A stretch of DNA of 64,000 nucleotides from Verrucomicrobiia bacterium (GTDB lineage Bacteria; Verrucomicrobiota; Verrucomicrobiia; Opitutales; Opitutaceae). Below, one piece after another: positions 8,753 to 17,299 of this stretch. The notes below the pieces were generated by a model. The model worked only from the letters and a program-made list of their open reading frames with translations. It made no database searches and had not been told where the DNA came from. Every line of letters begins with the position of its first letter. The first letter of the stretch is position 1. Location: positions 1 through 64,000 of the forward strand of contig WYBX01000114.1 in the NCBI GenBank assembly GCA_011525695.1, given 5' to 3'. The position numbers were made by a program, and so were the translations under genes.

Positions 8753-10750
8753 ATGCTTCGATCTTGGTTCCTTTTCGTGCTCACCCTGTTCGCCGCGGGT
8801 GCGTTGTCCGCCGCCCACCCGGGCCAGTTGGTCCGGCTCGGCTTTCTGAAGGGCGAGGTCATCCTCGCTCCCGAAATCAGCGATTTCATCGATGCGGCGG
8901 TGGTGGATTATGGCTACCAATATGGTGCCGGGCTTCGCGCCGACGGCACCGTAGCCGCCTGGGGCAGTTCCTATTACCAGGACATCCGGCCGCCCGCCGG
9001 CCTGCGCGACGTGGTGAAGATTGACGGGGGAAACCCAATCGTGATTGCCCTCAAGGCGGATGGCACGGTCGCCACGTGGCCGGACATGCGCGTGAACGAC
9101 TACAGTTTCCAGCCGCCCTTGGGGTTGGATGATGTCGTCGACGTCGGCGCGGGGTACAGCCGCTGCTATGCGCTCAAGCGCGACGGATCGCTGGTTGGCT
9201 GGGGTGAATACGGCACGGTGCCGTCCGGGCTGGCCGGGGTGCAGGCGATTTCCATCGGCAAGGGTGGGTACAATCTAGCCCTGAAGCGGGATGGCTCGGT
9301 GATCGGCTGGTTTGCGGGCAACTGGGGCCAGACAGTGACCGTTCCCGCCAACCTCGGCGACGTGGTCGCGGTTTCCGCGGGGTACGCACACGGGCTCGCC
9401 CTCCGCCGCGACGGCACGGTAGCGGCATGGGGGAACAGCGCGGATGTGCAGCCGCCGGCGGGACTCCGGGAGGTCGTGCAGGTGCTCGCGGTGCAGGACT
9501 TCAGCTATGCCCTGCGCACGGACGGCTCGGTGGTGGCTTGGGGACGCGGATATTTCGGCACCGCTCCGCTGGTGCCGGAGGGACTGGTTGCAGCCAGTCG
9601 GCTCGCGGGAGGGAGAAATGACGTGGTGGCCATTGTCGGCGGGCGTGCACTCGACGCGGCGCAGGCCATCACGCTGCCGGCCGGGTATGATCTCTCGCTT
9701 GACGCCACGTCGTCTCCGCCGGTTGGAGCCGTGTACCAGTGGTGGCATGACGGGATGCCGCTGGCCGGCGCGACGGCGCGGACCCTGACCATCGATGCCG
9801 CGCAACCGGATGCCTCGGGCCGCTACGAGGCGACCATCACGGATGCCACGACCACCCGGACCAGCGCCCCGGCGACAGTGGAAATCACCACCGGCCCGGG
9901 CGACGCGAGTTACCTCGCCAATCTCTCCACGCGGGGTCGGATTTCGCCCGAGCGGCCGCTGATTGTCGGCCTGGTGCTCGCCCCGGGCGCCACCGCGCGC
10001 GAGCTCTACCTTCGCGGAGTCGGGCCATCGCTCGTGGACTACGGCGTTGCAGGTGTCGCGGCGGATCCGCTGCTCCAGGTGTTTCATGGCGAGCGGATGA
10101 TCGGAGCCAATGACGACTGGGTGGCACGAACGCCGGCCGGTTCGACTTATCCCTCCGAGGATTATCAGGCGGTGGGCGCATTCGCGCTGCCGGCTGGGAG
10201 CAAGGATGCGGCGATGCGGGCTTCGTTTCTTCCGGACCGTTACACGGCAGTGGTGCGGCCGGCTTCGGGGGGCGGCGGAGTCGCGCTGGCAGAGTGCTAC
10301 GACTACACGTTCGTCCAGGAATATGCCGGGCTTGCCTATGGCGGCACCATGACGGGGCGGCTCGTCAACCTCGCGACCCGGGGCGAAGTCGGTGCGGGCG
10401 AACATGTCCTTGTCGCCGGGTTCGTGGTGCGCGGCGTCGGACCGCAGCGGGTGCTCCTTCGTGGCATCGGGCCAACGCTTTCAAGTTTTGGGGTGCCAGA
10501 CGCGGTGGCGGGTCCGCGGCTGCAACTTTTTCGGGGCAGCCAGGTGCTGGCGGAGAACAGCGGCTGGGATCAACCGGCAACCCGCGCGGAGATCGTTGCC
10601 GTTGCGGCAGCCACGGGTGCATTTTCCCTGCCCGATGGTTCGGCCGACGCCGCCATGGTGTACCACCTGCAGCCCGGCAGCTACACGCTCCAACTGTCCG
10701 CCGCGGCCCCTGGAACCGGGCTGATCGAAATCTACGAGGCTGACGAGTAG
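8753..10750 (+). CDS. Secreted RCC1-repeat / Ig-like protein with duplicated C-terminal module
   Basis: The protein has 665 residues from the ATG at 8753, chosen because a clean signal peptide follows (MLRSWFLFVLTLFAAG). An in-frame ATG 135 nt upstream would bury the signal peptide. About six RCC1-type repeats (each with an ALKxDG or LRxDG core and a WG turn, residues 50-300) probably form a beta-propeller. An Ig-like domain follows (about 310-385), then two copies of a roughly 130-residue module marked by NLSTRG/NLATRG and LRGVGPSL/LRGIGPTL. This architecture is typical of large secreted proteins in Verrucomicrobiota. A binding or surface-display role is likely, but no enzymatic domain is seen. 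It follows the glycosidase gene on the same strand, with a repeat in between, so cotranscription is not assured. Confidence 0.75.
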   Translation: MLRSWFLFVLTLFAAGALSAAHPGQLVRLGFLKGEVILAPEISDFIDAAVVDYGYQYGAGLRADGTVAAWGSSYYQDIRPPAGLRDVVKIDGGNPIVIALKADGTVATWPDMRVNDYSFQPPLGLDDVVDVGAGYSRCYALKRDGSLVGWGEYGTVPSGLAGVQAISIGKGGYNLALKRDGSVIGWFAGNWGQTVTVPANLGDVVAVSAGYAHGLALRRDGTVAAWGNSADVQPPAGLREVVQVLAVQDFSYALRTDGSVVAWGRGYFGTAPLVPEGLVAASRLAGGRNDVVAIVGGRALDAAQAITLPAGYDLSLDATSSPPVGAVYQWWHDGMPLAGATARTLTIDAAQPDASGRYEATITDATTTRTSAPATVEITTGPGDASYLANLSTRGRISPERPLIVGLVLAPGATARELYLRGVGPSLVDYGVAGVAADPLLQVFHGERMIGANDDWVARTPAGSTYPSEDYQAVGAFALPAGSKDAAMRASFLPDRYTAVVRPASGGGGVALAECYDYTFVQEYAGLAYGGTMTGRLVNLATRGEVGAGEHVLVAGFVVRGVGPQRVLLRGIGPTLSSFGVPDAVAGPRLQLFRGSQVLAENSGWDQPATRAEIVAVAAATGAFSLPDGSADAAMVYHLQPGSYTLQLSAAAPGTGLIEIYEADE

Positions 10751-10820
10751 CCGGCGGGAAACATCAGGCCGGCGCCGAGGCCTTCATGGCCGCTTGAAAT
10801 TGACTCACTCGGCCTGATAC

Positions 10821-11003
10821 TCACCCGCCTCCGCATTTCCCGTCGCTCTTCTCGAAAACATCCACCCAGCCAAAGCTGGAACCCCGTTTGGATCCGCCCA
10901 GCCACCACGTTGGACCCTTGAGTTCGGCATAGAATGCCTTCCGGTCGGCGTCGCTTGAGAGCCGCTGAAATTGGGACGCTGTGGAATCGCTCATTTTCTC
11001 CAC
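10821..11003 (-). CDS. Small hypothetical protein, possibly a fragment
   Basis: This is a 60-residue frame (MEKMSDSTASQFQRLSSDAD...) with plausible amino-acid composition and an aromatic patch (PTWWLGG). It lies in a stretch without other genes, next to the DUF3800-like remnant at 11.2 kb. I recognise no family. It may be a decayed end of a larger gene. Confidence 0.3.
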   Translation of the reverse strand: MEKMSDSTASQFQRLSSDADRKAFYAELKGPTWWLGGSKRGSSFGWVDVFEKSDGKCGGG

Positions 11004-11182
11004 GCGTTTGGCGCCTCGGCAAACGAGAAGGTGAAGAGTTCCATAGGGTGAAGGGGAGATTTTGCTTGTTGGCGGGAGCTTCTGTGCGATTAGTAAATCA
11101 GGCTCTGCTTCAACCGAAGCCTGACGTTTTGCGTCAGAGATTCATGTAGGTTGAGCGGGGCCTTTGTTTTTGGCTCGTTTGG

Positions 11183-11347
11183 TCAGCTCCTTGCGGTCAC
11201 ACCGCCATAAAAGTTGGAATAGAATCTCCCGGACGAGTCGGATTCGTCGCAAAAGATCAGGTATTCCTTTTCCGGCGTCACGCGGAATGCCTCAAGGAAT
11301 CGGTTGAGTTTGGAACAGACGTCCGCCTCGGTCAGGATCCTTCTTGT
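11183..11347 (-). pseudogene. Truncated DUF3800-like remnant
   Basis: Reading the minus strand gives about 55 codons with no usable ATG and a stop at both ends. The segment EKEYLIFCDESDSSGRFY resembles the first strand of DUF3800 proteins, where an IDESGD-type motif sits near the N-terminus. Most of the expected 200 or more residues are missing. The call rests on one motif and is tentative. Confidence 0.35.
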
Positions 11348-11373
11348 TCATGGGGCCCCAACGCTCCCGTCGT

Positions 11374-12708
11374 TCAGTCCCCGTTGTCGTTTCCGGTGTC
11401 GTGCATGTGGCCGGACAGGTACGAGTCGTAGGCGGCGAGATCGAGCAGCCCGTTGCCGCTCAGCCCAATCACGATGACGCGCTTGCGGTTCTCCTCGCGG
11501 CAGCGGACGGCCTCGTCGACGGCCGCGGCAATCGCGTGCGACGATTCCGGCGCCGGCACGATCCCCTCGCTGCGGGCAAAAAGCACCGCGGACTTGAAGA
11601 CCTTGAGCTGCGGATACGCCATCGCCTCGATCAATCCGAGCTTCAGGCAGTGGCTCACCATCGGCGCCATTCCATGATAGCGCAGCCCGCCGGCATGGAT
11701 GCTCGGTGGCATGAAGGCATGGCCGAGCGTATACATCATCATCAGCGGCGTCGTTTCCGCCGTGTCGCCGAAATCATACCGCAACTCGCCCTCGGTCAGC
11801 GTGGGACAGGACGCCGGCTCGACGGCGACGATCCGGGTCTTCTTTCCCTCCTTGATTTTTCTCCGGACAAAGGGGAACGCCAGCCCGGCAAAGTTGCTGC
11901 CCCCGCCCGCGCAGCCGAAGATCACGTCGGGTTCCTCACCCGCGAGTTCCATCTGCCGGATCGCCTCCTCGCCGATGATCGACTGGTGCAGGCACACATG
12001 GTTGAGCACACTCCCCAGTGCGTACTTGGTTCCCGGATGCTTCACGGTGTCCTCGATTGCCTCGCTGATCGCCATGCCCAGGCTGCCGTTGCAGTTGGGA
12101 TCCGCCGCCAGCGCCTTCCGGCCGAACTCGGTCTCCTGGCTCGGGCTCGCATGGACGGTCGCCCCGTAGGTCTGCATCAGCAGCTTGCGGTAGGGCTTCT
12201 GGTTGAAGCTCACCTTCACCATGTAGATGTTGCACTCGAGACCGAAGACGCTGCACGCAAACGCCAGCGAGGCGCCCCACTGGCCCGCCCCCGTCTCGGT
12301 CGCGAGCCGCTTCGTGCCGGCGATCTTGTTGTAATACGCCTGCGGAACCGCGGTGTTGGGTTTGTGGCTGCCTCCCGGACTCACCCCCTCGTATTTGTAG
12401 TAAATATGGGCGGGCGTCTGCAGCGCCCGCTCCAGCCGCGCGGCGCGCAGCAGCGGAGTGGGGCGGTAGAGCGCATAGACATCGCGGACCTCGCGCGGAA
12501 TCTCGACGTGCCGCTCGGGCGTCATTTCCTGCTCCACCAGCGACTCGGGAAAGAGCGCCGTCATCAGGTCCGGCGTCACCGGCTGCCGGGTGCCGGGATG
12601 CAGCGGCGGCGGGAGCGGCTCGGGGAAGTCCGCATTCAGGTTGTACCATTGGGCCGGCATCTCGTCGGCCCGAAGCAGGAACTGGAGTGGCTGGCTCATG
12701 AAGAACAT
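11374..12708 (-). CDS. trpB: Tryptophan synthase beta chain, TrpB2 type
   Basis: This is a PLP enzyme joining indole and serine to give tryptophan in the cytoplasm. At 444 residues it has the TrpB2 length, longer than the roughly 400 of the operon-type TrpB. The PLP lysine lies in GGSHKPNTA, and the phosphate-binding loop is the Gly-rich CAGGGSNF. The N-terminal block with EIPREVRDVYALYRPTPL is also TrpB2-like. No trpA or other trp gene is adjacent. TrpB2 proteins often occur in this way and may salvage free indole or use another serine-derived substrate. A second Met lies three codons downstream (12699). A perfect 16-bp palindrome about 100 bp upstream (12807-12822) is a candidate control site. 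Confidence 0.9.
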   Translation of the reverse strand: MFFMSQPLQFLLRADEMPAQWYNLNADFPEPLPPPLHPGTRQPVTPDLMTALFPESLVEQEMTPERHVEIPREVRDVYALYRPTPLLRAARLERALQTPAHIYYKYEGVSPGGSHKPNTAVPQAYYNKIAGTKRLATETGAGQWGASLAFACSVFGLECNIYMVKVSFNQKPYRKLLMQTYGATVHASPSQETEFGRKALAADPNCNGSLGMAISEAIEDTVKHPGTKYALGSVLNHVCLHQSIIGEEAIRQMELAGEEPDVIFGCAGGGSNFAGLAFPFVRRKIKEGKKTRIVAVEPASCPTLTEGELRYDFGDTAETTPLMMMYTLGHAFMPPSIHAGGLRYHGMAPMVSHCLKLGLIEAMAYPQLKVFKSAVLFARSEGIVPAPESSHAIAAAVDEAVRCREENRKRVIVIGLSGNGLLDLAAYDSYLSGHMHDTGNDNGD

Positions 12709-12806
12709 CCGGTCAGCGGCGAAAGCCGCGCGCCGGGAAATTCATCCTCGATAGCCCGCGGCCGGTTTGCAACCGCTCCGTGTGATTTCACTCCCAGCCA
12801 GATCGA

Positions 12807-12822
12807 TGTTACGATCGTAACA
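12807..12822. promoter_or_regulatory. Perfect 16-bp palindrome, candidate operator for trpB2
   Basis: TGTTACGATCGTAACA is fully self-complementary and lies in the gap upstream of trpB2, 99 bp before its start. The shape fits a dimeric repressor site of the LacI/GntR kind. No regulator gene is adjacent, and the site does not resemble the E. coli TrpR operator. The function is inference. Confidence 0.4.
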
Positions 12823-12947
12823 CCAATTTGGCTCCACCGCTCGAAAGCCGGCACCGGCCGATTCGGCGGGCGGCAGCGTGCCGGGCGTCCCGGAGCGAGG
12901 GTGGAATTTCCGCGTCACCGGGCTGGCCTTCAGCCCGATCGGCCGGT

Positions 12948-15554
12948 CTACGGCTCGATCGGCGAGGGCACCGGATGCGGCGGCCGCGGTTCCTCGGTAC
13001 GATACACCAGCGCCCGCTGGGCGGTGGCGTCGGCCCGCAGCCACATGCTCCCCCCGGTGGCGGGCTCGTCGATGACGCGGACGATCTCTGCCATCGCCGT
13101 CGCCCCGGGCTCGAGTTCCAGCAGTCGGTTCGGAGCCTGTCGAAACCACTCCAGATCCAGGAAGTTTTCCGTCCGCTGGGGAAAATAGGCCAGGTAGAGC
13201 ATGTCGTGCTCCACGAGATCATTGAAGAAATGCGTGCCGAGCGAGACGTCGGGAATCAACCGTTCGTGCATCGCGACCACTTCGCAGATCACGGATGCAT
13301 GGCTGATCTCGGTGAATGAAATCGGGATTCCCAGCGCGGGGCTGGACGTGCCCCAGCGACCCGGCCCGATGAGCATCAGCCCGCGATCCTGCTTCGGCTG
13401 CGCGCGGTTGAGCCGGCCGATCAACCGAGCGACCGCGTAACGCTCCCGCTCGCGCAGCGCGGCGTAGGCGTCCTGCACCACGTAGATGATCCGGCTCAGC
13501 CGCTGCTCGCGACTCACGCCAATGACGGCACCATGGGCCTCGAGGATCCGCGTCGGCGTCCCTGTCACGGTGGGCGCGACCCCCGTGGTTTCGCGCCGCA
13601 CCTGGAACGTGCGGCATTGCAGCAGATGGATTCGATACGAGCCGTCAGGCAGAAAGTTGAGGGTGAACTCGATGTCGACCGGGTGTTCGTAGGCGACCTC
13701 GAGCAGCGCGAGCATCCGCCGCAGATCCGCGGCTACCGGCGTCTCCGTCAGCAGCCGATCGAAGGTCACGCAGGGGTACCCCTCGGCCTCCGTGGGCGTG
13801 AGATAATGGTCGAGCGGAAAATCCGGCTGCTCGCAGATCACTTCTGCCAGCGGCAGCGACACGAACTTGTTCTCCCGCAGATCGAGGCAGTCCATCCGCC
13901 GCTGCGAATGATCCCGCACCTCCTCGAAGCTGGCCTCCGGCCGGCGGGCGGGAGCGTTCAGCGCCACCAGCCGGGTGTAATCGTCGTCGGAACGATCGAC
14001 CGCGCGGGTGCCGAGCCCGAAGACGAGCCGCAGGACGCCGGCGCGTGGGTCGATGTCGGGATGCCAGACAAACGGGTTGTAGGAAAGTCCCACCCCCGCC
14101 GCCTGCGGATAATAATAACGGCCGTGCTCCGCCCCCGACACCCGCATGATCAGCAGGGCCATCCGCTCCTCGCTGTCCATCAGTCCCCGGCGCCGCCGGT
14201 AATGCAGCGCCTCCTTGTCGAGCACGCTGGCGTAGACGCGGCGGACGGCATCGAGCAGCGCCGCCATCCGATCCTCGCGCGAACCGCGGTTGGAGACAAA
14301 GACACTCTCGTACTTGCCGGAAAAGGCATTGCCGCGCGCATCCTCCAGGATCGAACTCGAGCGCACGATGTAGGGCGATTCGCCGAAGTAATCGAGCATG
14401 CCGCGAAACTGCTCGTTGACGTGTGGCGGGAAGTGGCCGGACAGGATCCGCTTCCGGCCCTCCTCGAGCCCCCTTAGGAAGGTGGCCGAATGCTTCTGCT
14501 GCTCACGCAGCCACCAGACGTCATTCTGCACGAGAAAGGTGATGAAGACCTCCGCGCCGACGAAGAACGAGTCATGCGCCTCGAGCCGGCCCGCGAGTCC
14601 CGGGTCGCGCTCGCGCAGAATCGCGCGGGCCACGAGCATGCCGAGGGTCTTTCCGCCGACCGACCCGATGCCGATCATCCGATCGCGGACGGCAAGGAAA
14701 TCCTCGAGGAGCAGGAAGCGCTCGACCAGCGGTGCGATGCCCGAGCGGTGCACCCGCAGCGCTTCGTGGACCCGCCGCGTGATTTCCGCCCGCCGCTCGG
14801 GCGTGCAGCGCTCCTCACGGCATTCCTGCGCCACCTGGGCAGCCTCGTGGAACAGCCGCCGCCAGTAACCCGCCCGGCGGTCGCTCTGCAGCCGCGGCCA
14901 CTGGGTCCGGGACAGAATCTGCGCCAGCACCGCGCTGTCCTTGACCGGCAGGAAGGCGCCGCCCTGCCGCACATGGATCGTGTTCATCGCCTCCCGCGAG
15001 CGGTGCTGCACCTTTACCGGCCGCACGTACAGCCGCAGATCGAGCCGGAAGACATCGAGCAGGAACTGGGTCGTCTCCCGGATCGGCTCGAGCGCGTAGA
15101 CCGAGTGCCGGTCGCGGTACAGCCCGAAATAGGTGACGGTGTCCAGATCCCGGAGACGCGGGCAGGTAAGGGCGAAGAAATTGCCGAGGCTCTGATCCGA
15201 GATCCACTGGTCGGCCAGGTGCGAGAGGCAGTCGAAGACGTAGTGCGCCCCGGTGCCGGCCCGTTCGATCGCACCGTGAATCCGCCGCACGAAGCTTTCA
15301 AAGCCGGCGGTGCGATCGACCACGCAGATTTCCGCCCCTTCGCCCTCGTCAATCAGCGGCACATGCTCGGCAAACCGGAAATAGACCAGCCGCCGGCCCG
15401 CCGCCCGCGCCGCCGCCGCATAGGGAATCACGAGTTCCTGGTACTCCTCGATCGAGTCGACCTCCCAGACGATGTTGTCGCCCGGTTCGATGCCGCGCAG
15501 GACCTCATCGAGGCCCGGGAGCCCGGTCGTCACATGTACTCGGCTGGCGCGCAT
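12948..15554 (-). CDS. RecA/KaiC-like domain fused to PEP/pyruvate-binding (PPDK_N) domain
   Basis: The protein has 868 residues from the ATG at 15554. A longer frame reaching 15836 would run into gdhA and lacks family resemblance. The N-terminal 220 residues look like a KaiC/RadA-type fold (VTTGLPGLDEVLRGIEPGD), but where a Walker A loop belongs the sequence reads NIVWEVDSIEEY, so ATP binding there is doubtful. From about 290 on, a PEP/pyruvate-binding domain of the PPDK/PEP-synthase kind follows, with IGSVGGKTLGM, YIVRSSSILEDA and a CRTF segment typical of its ATP-grasp fold. I do not see the mobile phosphohistidine domain or PEP-binding barrel, so it is not a complete pyruvate phosphate dikinase. 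It may phosphorylate or regulate another partner. gdhA lies 163 bp upstream on the same strand. Confidence 0.7.
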   Translation of the reverse strand: MRASRVHVTTGLPGLDEVLRGIEPGDNIVWEVDSIEEYQELVIPYAAAARAAGRRLVYFRFAEHVPLIDEGEGAEICVVDRTAGFESFVRRIHGAIERAGTGAHYVFDCLSHLADQWISDQSLGNFFALTCPRLRDLDTVTYFGLYRDRHSVYALEPIRETTQFLLDVFRLDLRLYVRPVKVQHRSREAMNTIHVRQGGAFLPVKDSAVLAQILSRTQWPRLQSDRRAGYWRRLFHEAAQVAQECREERCTPERRAEITRRVHEALRVHRSGIAPLVERFLLLEDFLAVRDRMIGIGSVGGKTLGMLVARAILRERDPGLAGRLEAHDSFFVGAEVFITFLVQNDVWWLREQQKHSATFLRGLEEGRKRILSGHFPPHVNEQFRGMLDYFGESPYIVRSSSILEDARGNAFSGKYESVFVSNRGSREDRMAALLDAVRRVYASVLDKEALHYRRRRGLMDSEERMALLIMRVSGAEHGRYYYPQAAGVGLSYNPFVWHPDIDPRAGVLRLVFGLGTRAVDRSDDDYTRLVALNAPARRPEASFEEVRDHSQRRMDCLDLRENKFVSLPLAEVICEQPDFPLDHYLTPTEAEGYPCVTFDRLLTETPVAADLRRMLALLEVAYEHPVDIEFTLNFLPDGSYRIHLLQCRTFQVRRETTGVAPTVTGTPTRILEAHGAVIGVSREQRLSRIIYVVQDAYAALRERERYAVARLIGRLNRAQPKQDRGLMLIGPGRWGTSSPALGIPISFTEISHASVICEVVAMHERLIPDVSLGTHFFNDLVEHDMLYLAYFPQRTENFLDLEWFRQAPNRLLELEPGATAMAEIVRVIDEPATGGSMWLRADATAQRALVYRTEEPRPPHPVPSPIEP

Positions 15555-15717
15555 GATGACGGGCCCATATTCTTCACGCCCTTCAGGAAAGACGAGCGCT
15601 TCTCGGTGCCGTTGGCGGTCGCGGCAAAGGGGGGCCACGGCGTCCCCCCGTGGGAGGGCATGAGATGATTGCGGCTTGTGCGAGCATGGCCCGTCTCCTC
15701 CGGCGGTCACGCCATGT

Positions 15718-17058
15718 TCAAAGCACGCCTTGATCGAGCATCGCATCCGCAACCTTCGTGAACCCGGCGATGTTGCCGCCGAGCACGTAATTGCCGGGCG
15801 CGCCATACTCCTCGGCCGTGGCGCGGCAGTTGGCATGGATGTTCACCATGATTTCGTGCAGCCGGCGATCCACCTCCTCGCGGGACCAGTTCAAGCGCAT
15901 CGCATTCTGCGTCATCTCGAGCCCGGATGTGGCGACGCCACCGGCATTCGCCGCCTTGCCCGGCCCGTAGAAGATCTTCGCCTGCAGGAAGGCATCGACC
16001 GCTTCGGGCGTCGAGGGCATGTTCGCTCCCTCGGAGACGAGCTGGCAGCCGTTCTTCAAGAGCGTCGCGGCATCGTCGCCATCGATTTCATTCTGGGTCG
16101 CGCTCGGGAACGCACAGCCGCACGGCACCGACCATGGCCGCTGCCCGGCCAGGAAAGTCGCACCGAATTTTTCGGCATATTCGCGGATCCGTCCGCGCCG
16201 CGTGTTCTTCAACTGCATCACCCACGCGAGCTTTTCCGCATCAATCCCGGCAGGATCATGGATCGAGCCCTCGGAATCCGACAGGGTGACGGGCTTTGCG
16301 CCCAGTTGGAGCAGCTTCTCGACCGTGTACTGCGCGACATTGCCCGAACCGGAGACGGTGCAGACCTTCCCGGTAAGCGAATCGCCTCGGGTCTTGAGCA
16401 TCTCCTCCGCAAAATAGACCGCACCGTAGCCGGTGGCCTCGGGCCGGATGAGCGAACCGCCCCATTTCAGGCCCTTGCCGGTGAACACGCCCGAGAACTC
16501 GTTGCGCAGCCGCTTGTATTGTCCGAAAAGGAAACCCACCTCGCGACCGCCGACCCCGATGTCGCCGGCGGGCACATCCGTTTCCGGCCCGATGTGGCGG
16601 TGCAGCTCGCTCATGAAGCTCTGGCAGAACCGCATCACCTCGTGGTCCGACTTGCCCTTCGGATCAAAATCGGAGCCGCCCTTGCCGCCACCCATCGGCA
16701 GCGTCGTGAGCGCATTCTTGAACGTCTGCTCGAAGCCGAGGAACCTTAGGATGCTGAGATTGACGCTGGGATGGAATCGCAGTCCGCCCTTGTACGGGCC
16801 GATCGCGCTGTTGAACTGGACCCGAAAGCCGCGATTCACCTGCACTCGGCCGGCGTCATCCTGCCAGGCCACCCGGAACATAATCTGCCGCTCCGGCTCG
16901 ACGATCCGCTCGAGAATCCGCGCATCCCGGTATTTGCGGTGGCGATCGACGACGACGCTCAGCGACTCGAGCACCTCGCGCGCCGCCTGCAGGAATTCGG
17001 ATTCGCCGGCATTCCGGCGGGCCACCACGTCAAGCACTTCGGAAATATATGTATTCAT
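15718..17058 (-). CDS. gdhA: NADP-type glutamate dehydrogenase
   Basis: It catalyses reductive amination of 2-oxoglutarate to glutamate for ammonium assimilation. It has 446 residues from the ATG at 17058, the usual length of the hexameric NADP-dependent class. That start was preferred over an upstream one at 17157, whose extra 33 residues do not match the family. Key features are the GPYKGGLRFHPSVN substrate site, the catalytic lysine in PMGGGKGG, SGSGNVAQ of the Rossmann fold, and SEGANMPST. The gap to the upstream divergent membrane gene is about 240 bp. The downstream PPDK_N-like gene follows in the same direction, but a shared transcript is not proven. Confidence 0.95.
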   Translation of the reverse strand: MNTYISEVLDVVARRNAGESEFLQAAREVLESLSVVVDRHRKYRDARILERIVEPERQIMFRVAWQDDAGRVQVNRGFRVQFNSAIGPYKGGLRFHPSVNLSILRFLGFEQTFKNALTTLPMGGGKGGSDFDPKGKSDHEVMRFCQSFMSELHRHIGPETDVPAGDIGVGGREVGFLFGQYKRLRNEFSGVFTGKGLKWGGSLIRPEATGYGAVYFAEEMLKTRGDSLTGKVCTVSGSGNVAQYTVEKLLQLGAKPVTLSDSEGSIHDPAGIDAEKLAWVMQLKNTRRGRIREYAEKFGATFLAGQRPWSVPCGCAFPSATQNEIDGDDAATLLKNGCQLVSEGANMPSTPEAVDAFLQAKIFYGPGKAANAGGVATSGLEMTQNAMRLNWSREEVDRRLHEIMVNIHANCRATAEEYGAPGNYVLGGNIAGFTKVADAMLDQGVL

Positions 17059-17299
17059 GAAAGTTAGCGGCAATTGGCACAGAGGCTGGCAGTCAAACCC
17101 AGCCCGTTTCAAAAGACACGAGTCAAAACTGTGCCGATCTTGCGACACATGGCGCAAGGCTTAACCGCCACCGCTGTGCGCCGGCCGCCACCAGTGGCGG
17201 AAAGGTGCCGCCGTCGACCGGGGCTCGCGTTGCCGATCCGCTTTGAATCGGAAGAACGAAATGGCGTCAGATTTCACGAGCCGCCATGGAAAATGCGGG

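Noticed and set aside
12948..15554. Complete pyruvate phosphate dikinase or PEP synthase
   Set aside because: No phosphohistidine domain or PEP/pyruvate-binding barrel is present after the ATP-grasp part.
15555..15836. N-terminal extension of the PPDK_N-like gene
   Set aside because: It overlaps gdhA and lacks any family similarity. The ATG at 15554 starts the KaiC-like domain directly.
15676..16749. Plus-strand open frame opposite gdhA
   Set aside because: Antisense to a well-matched glutamate dehydrogenase, with no family resemblance.
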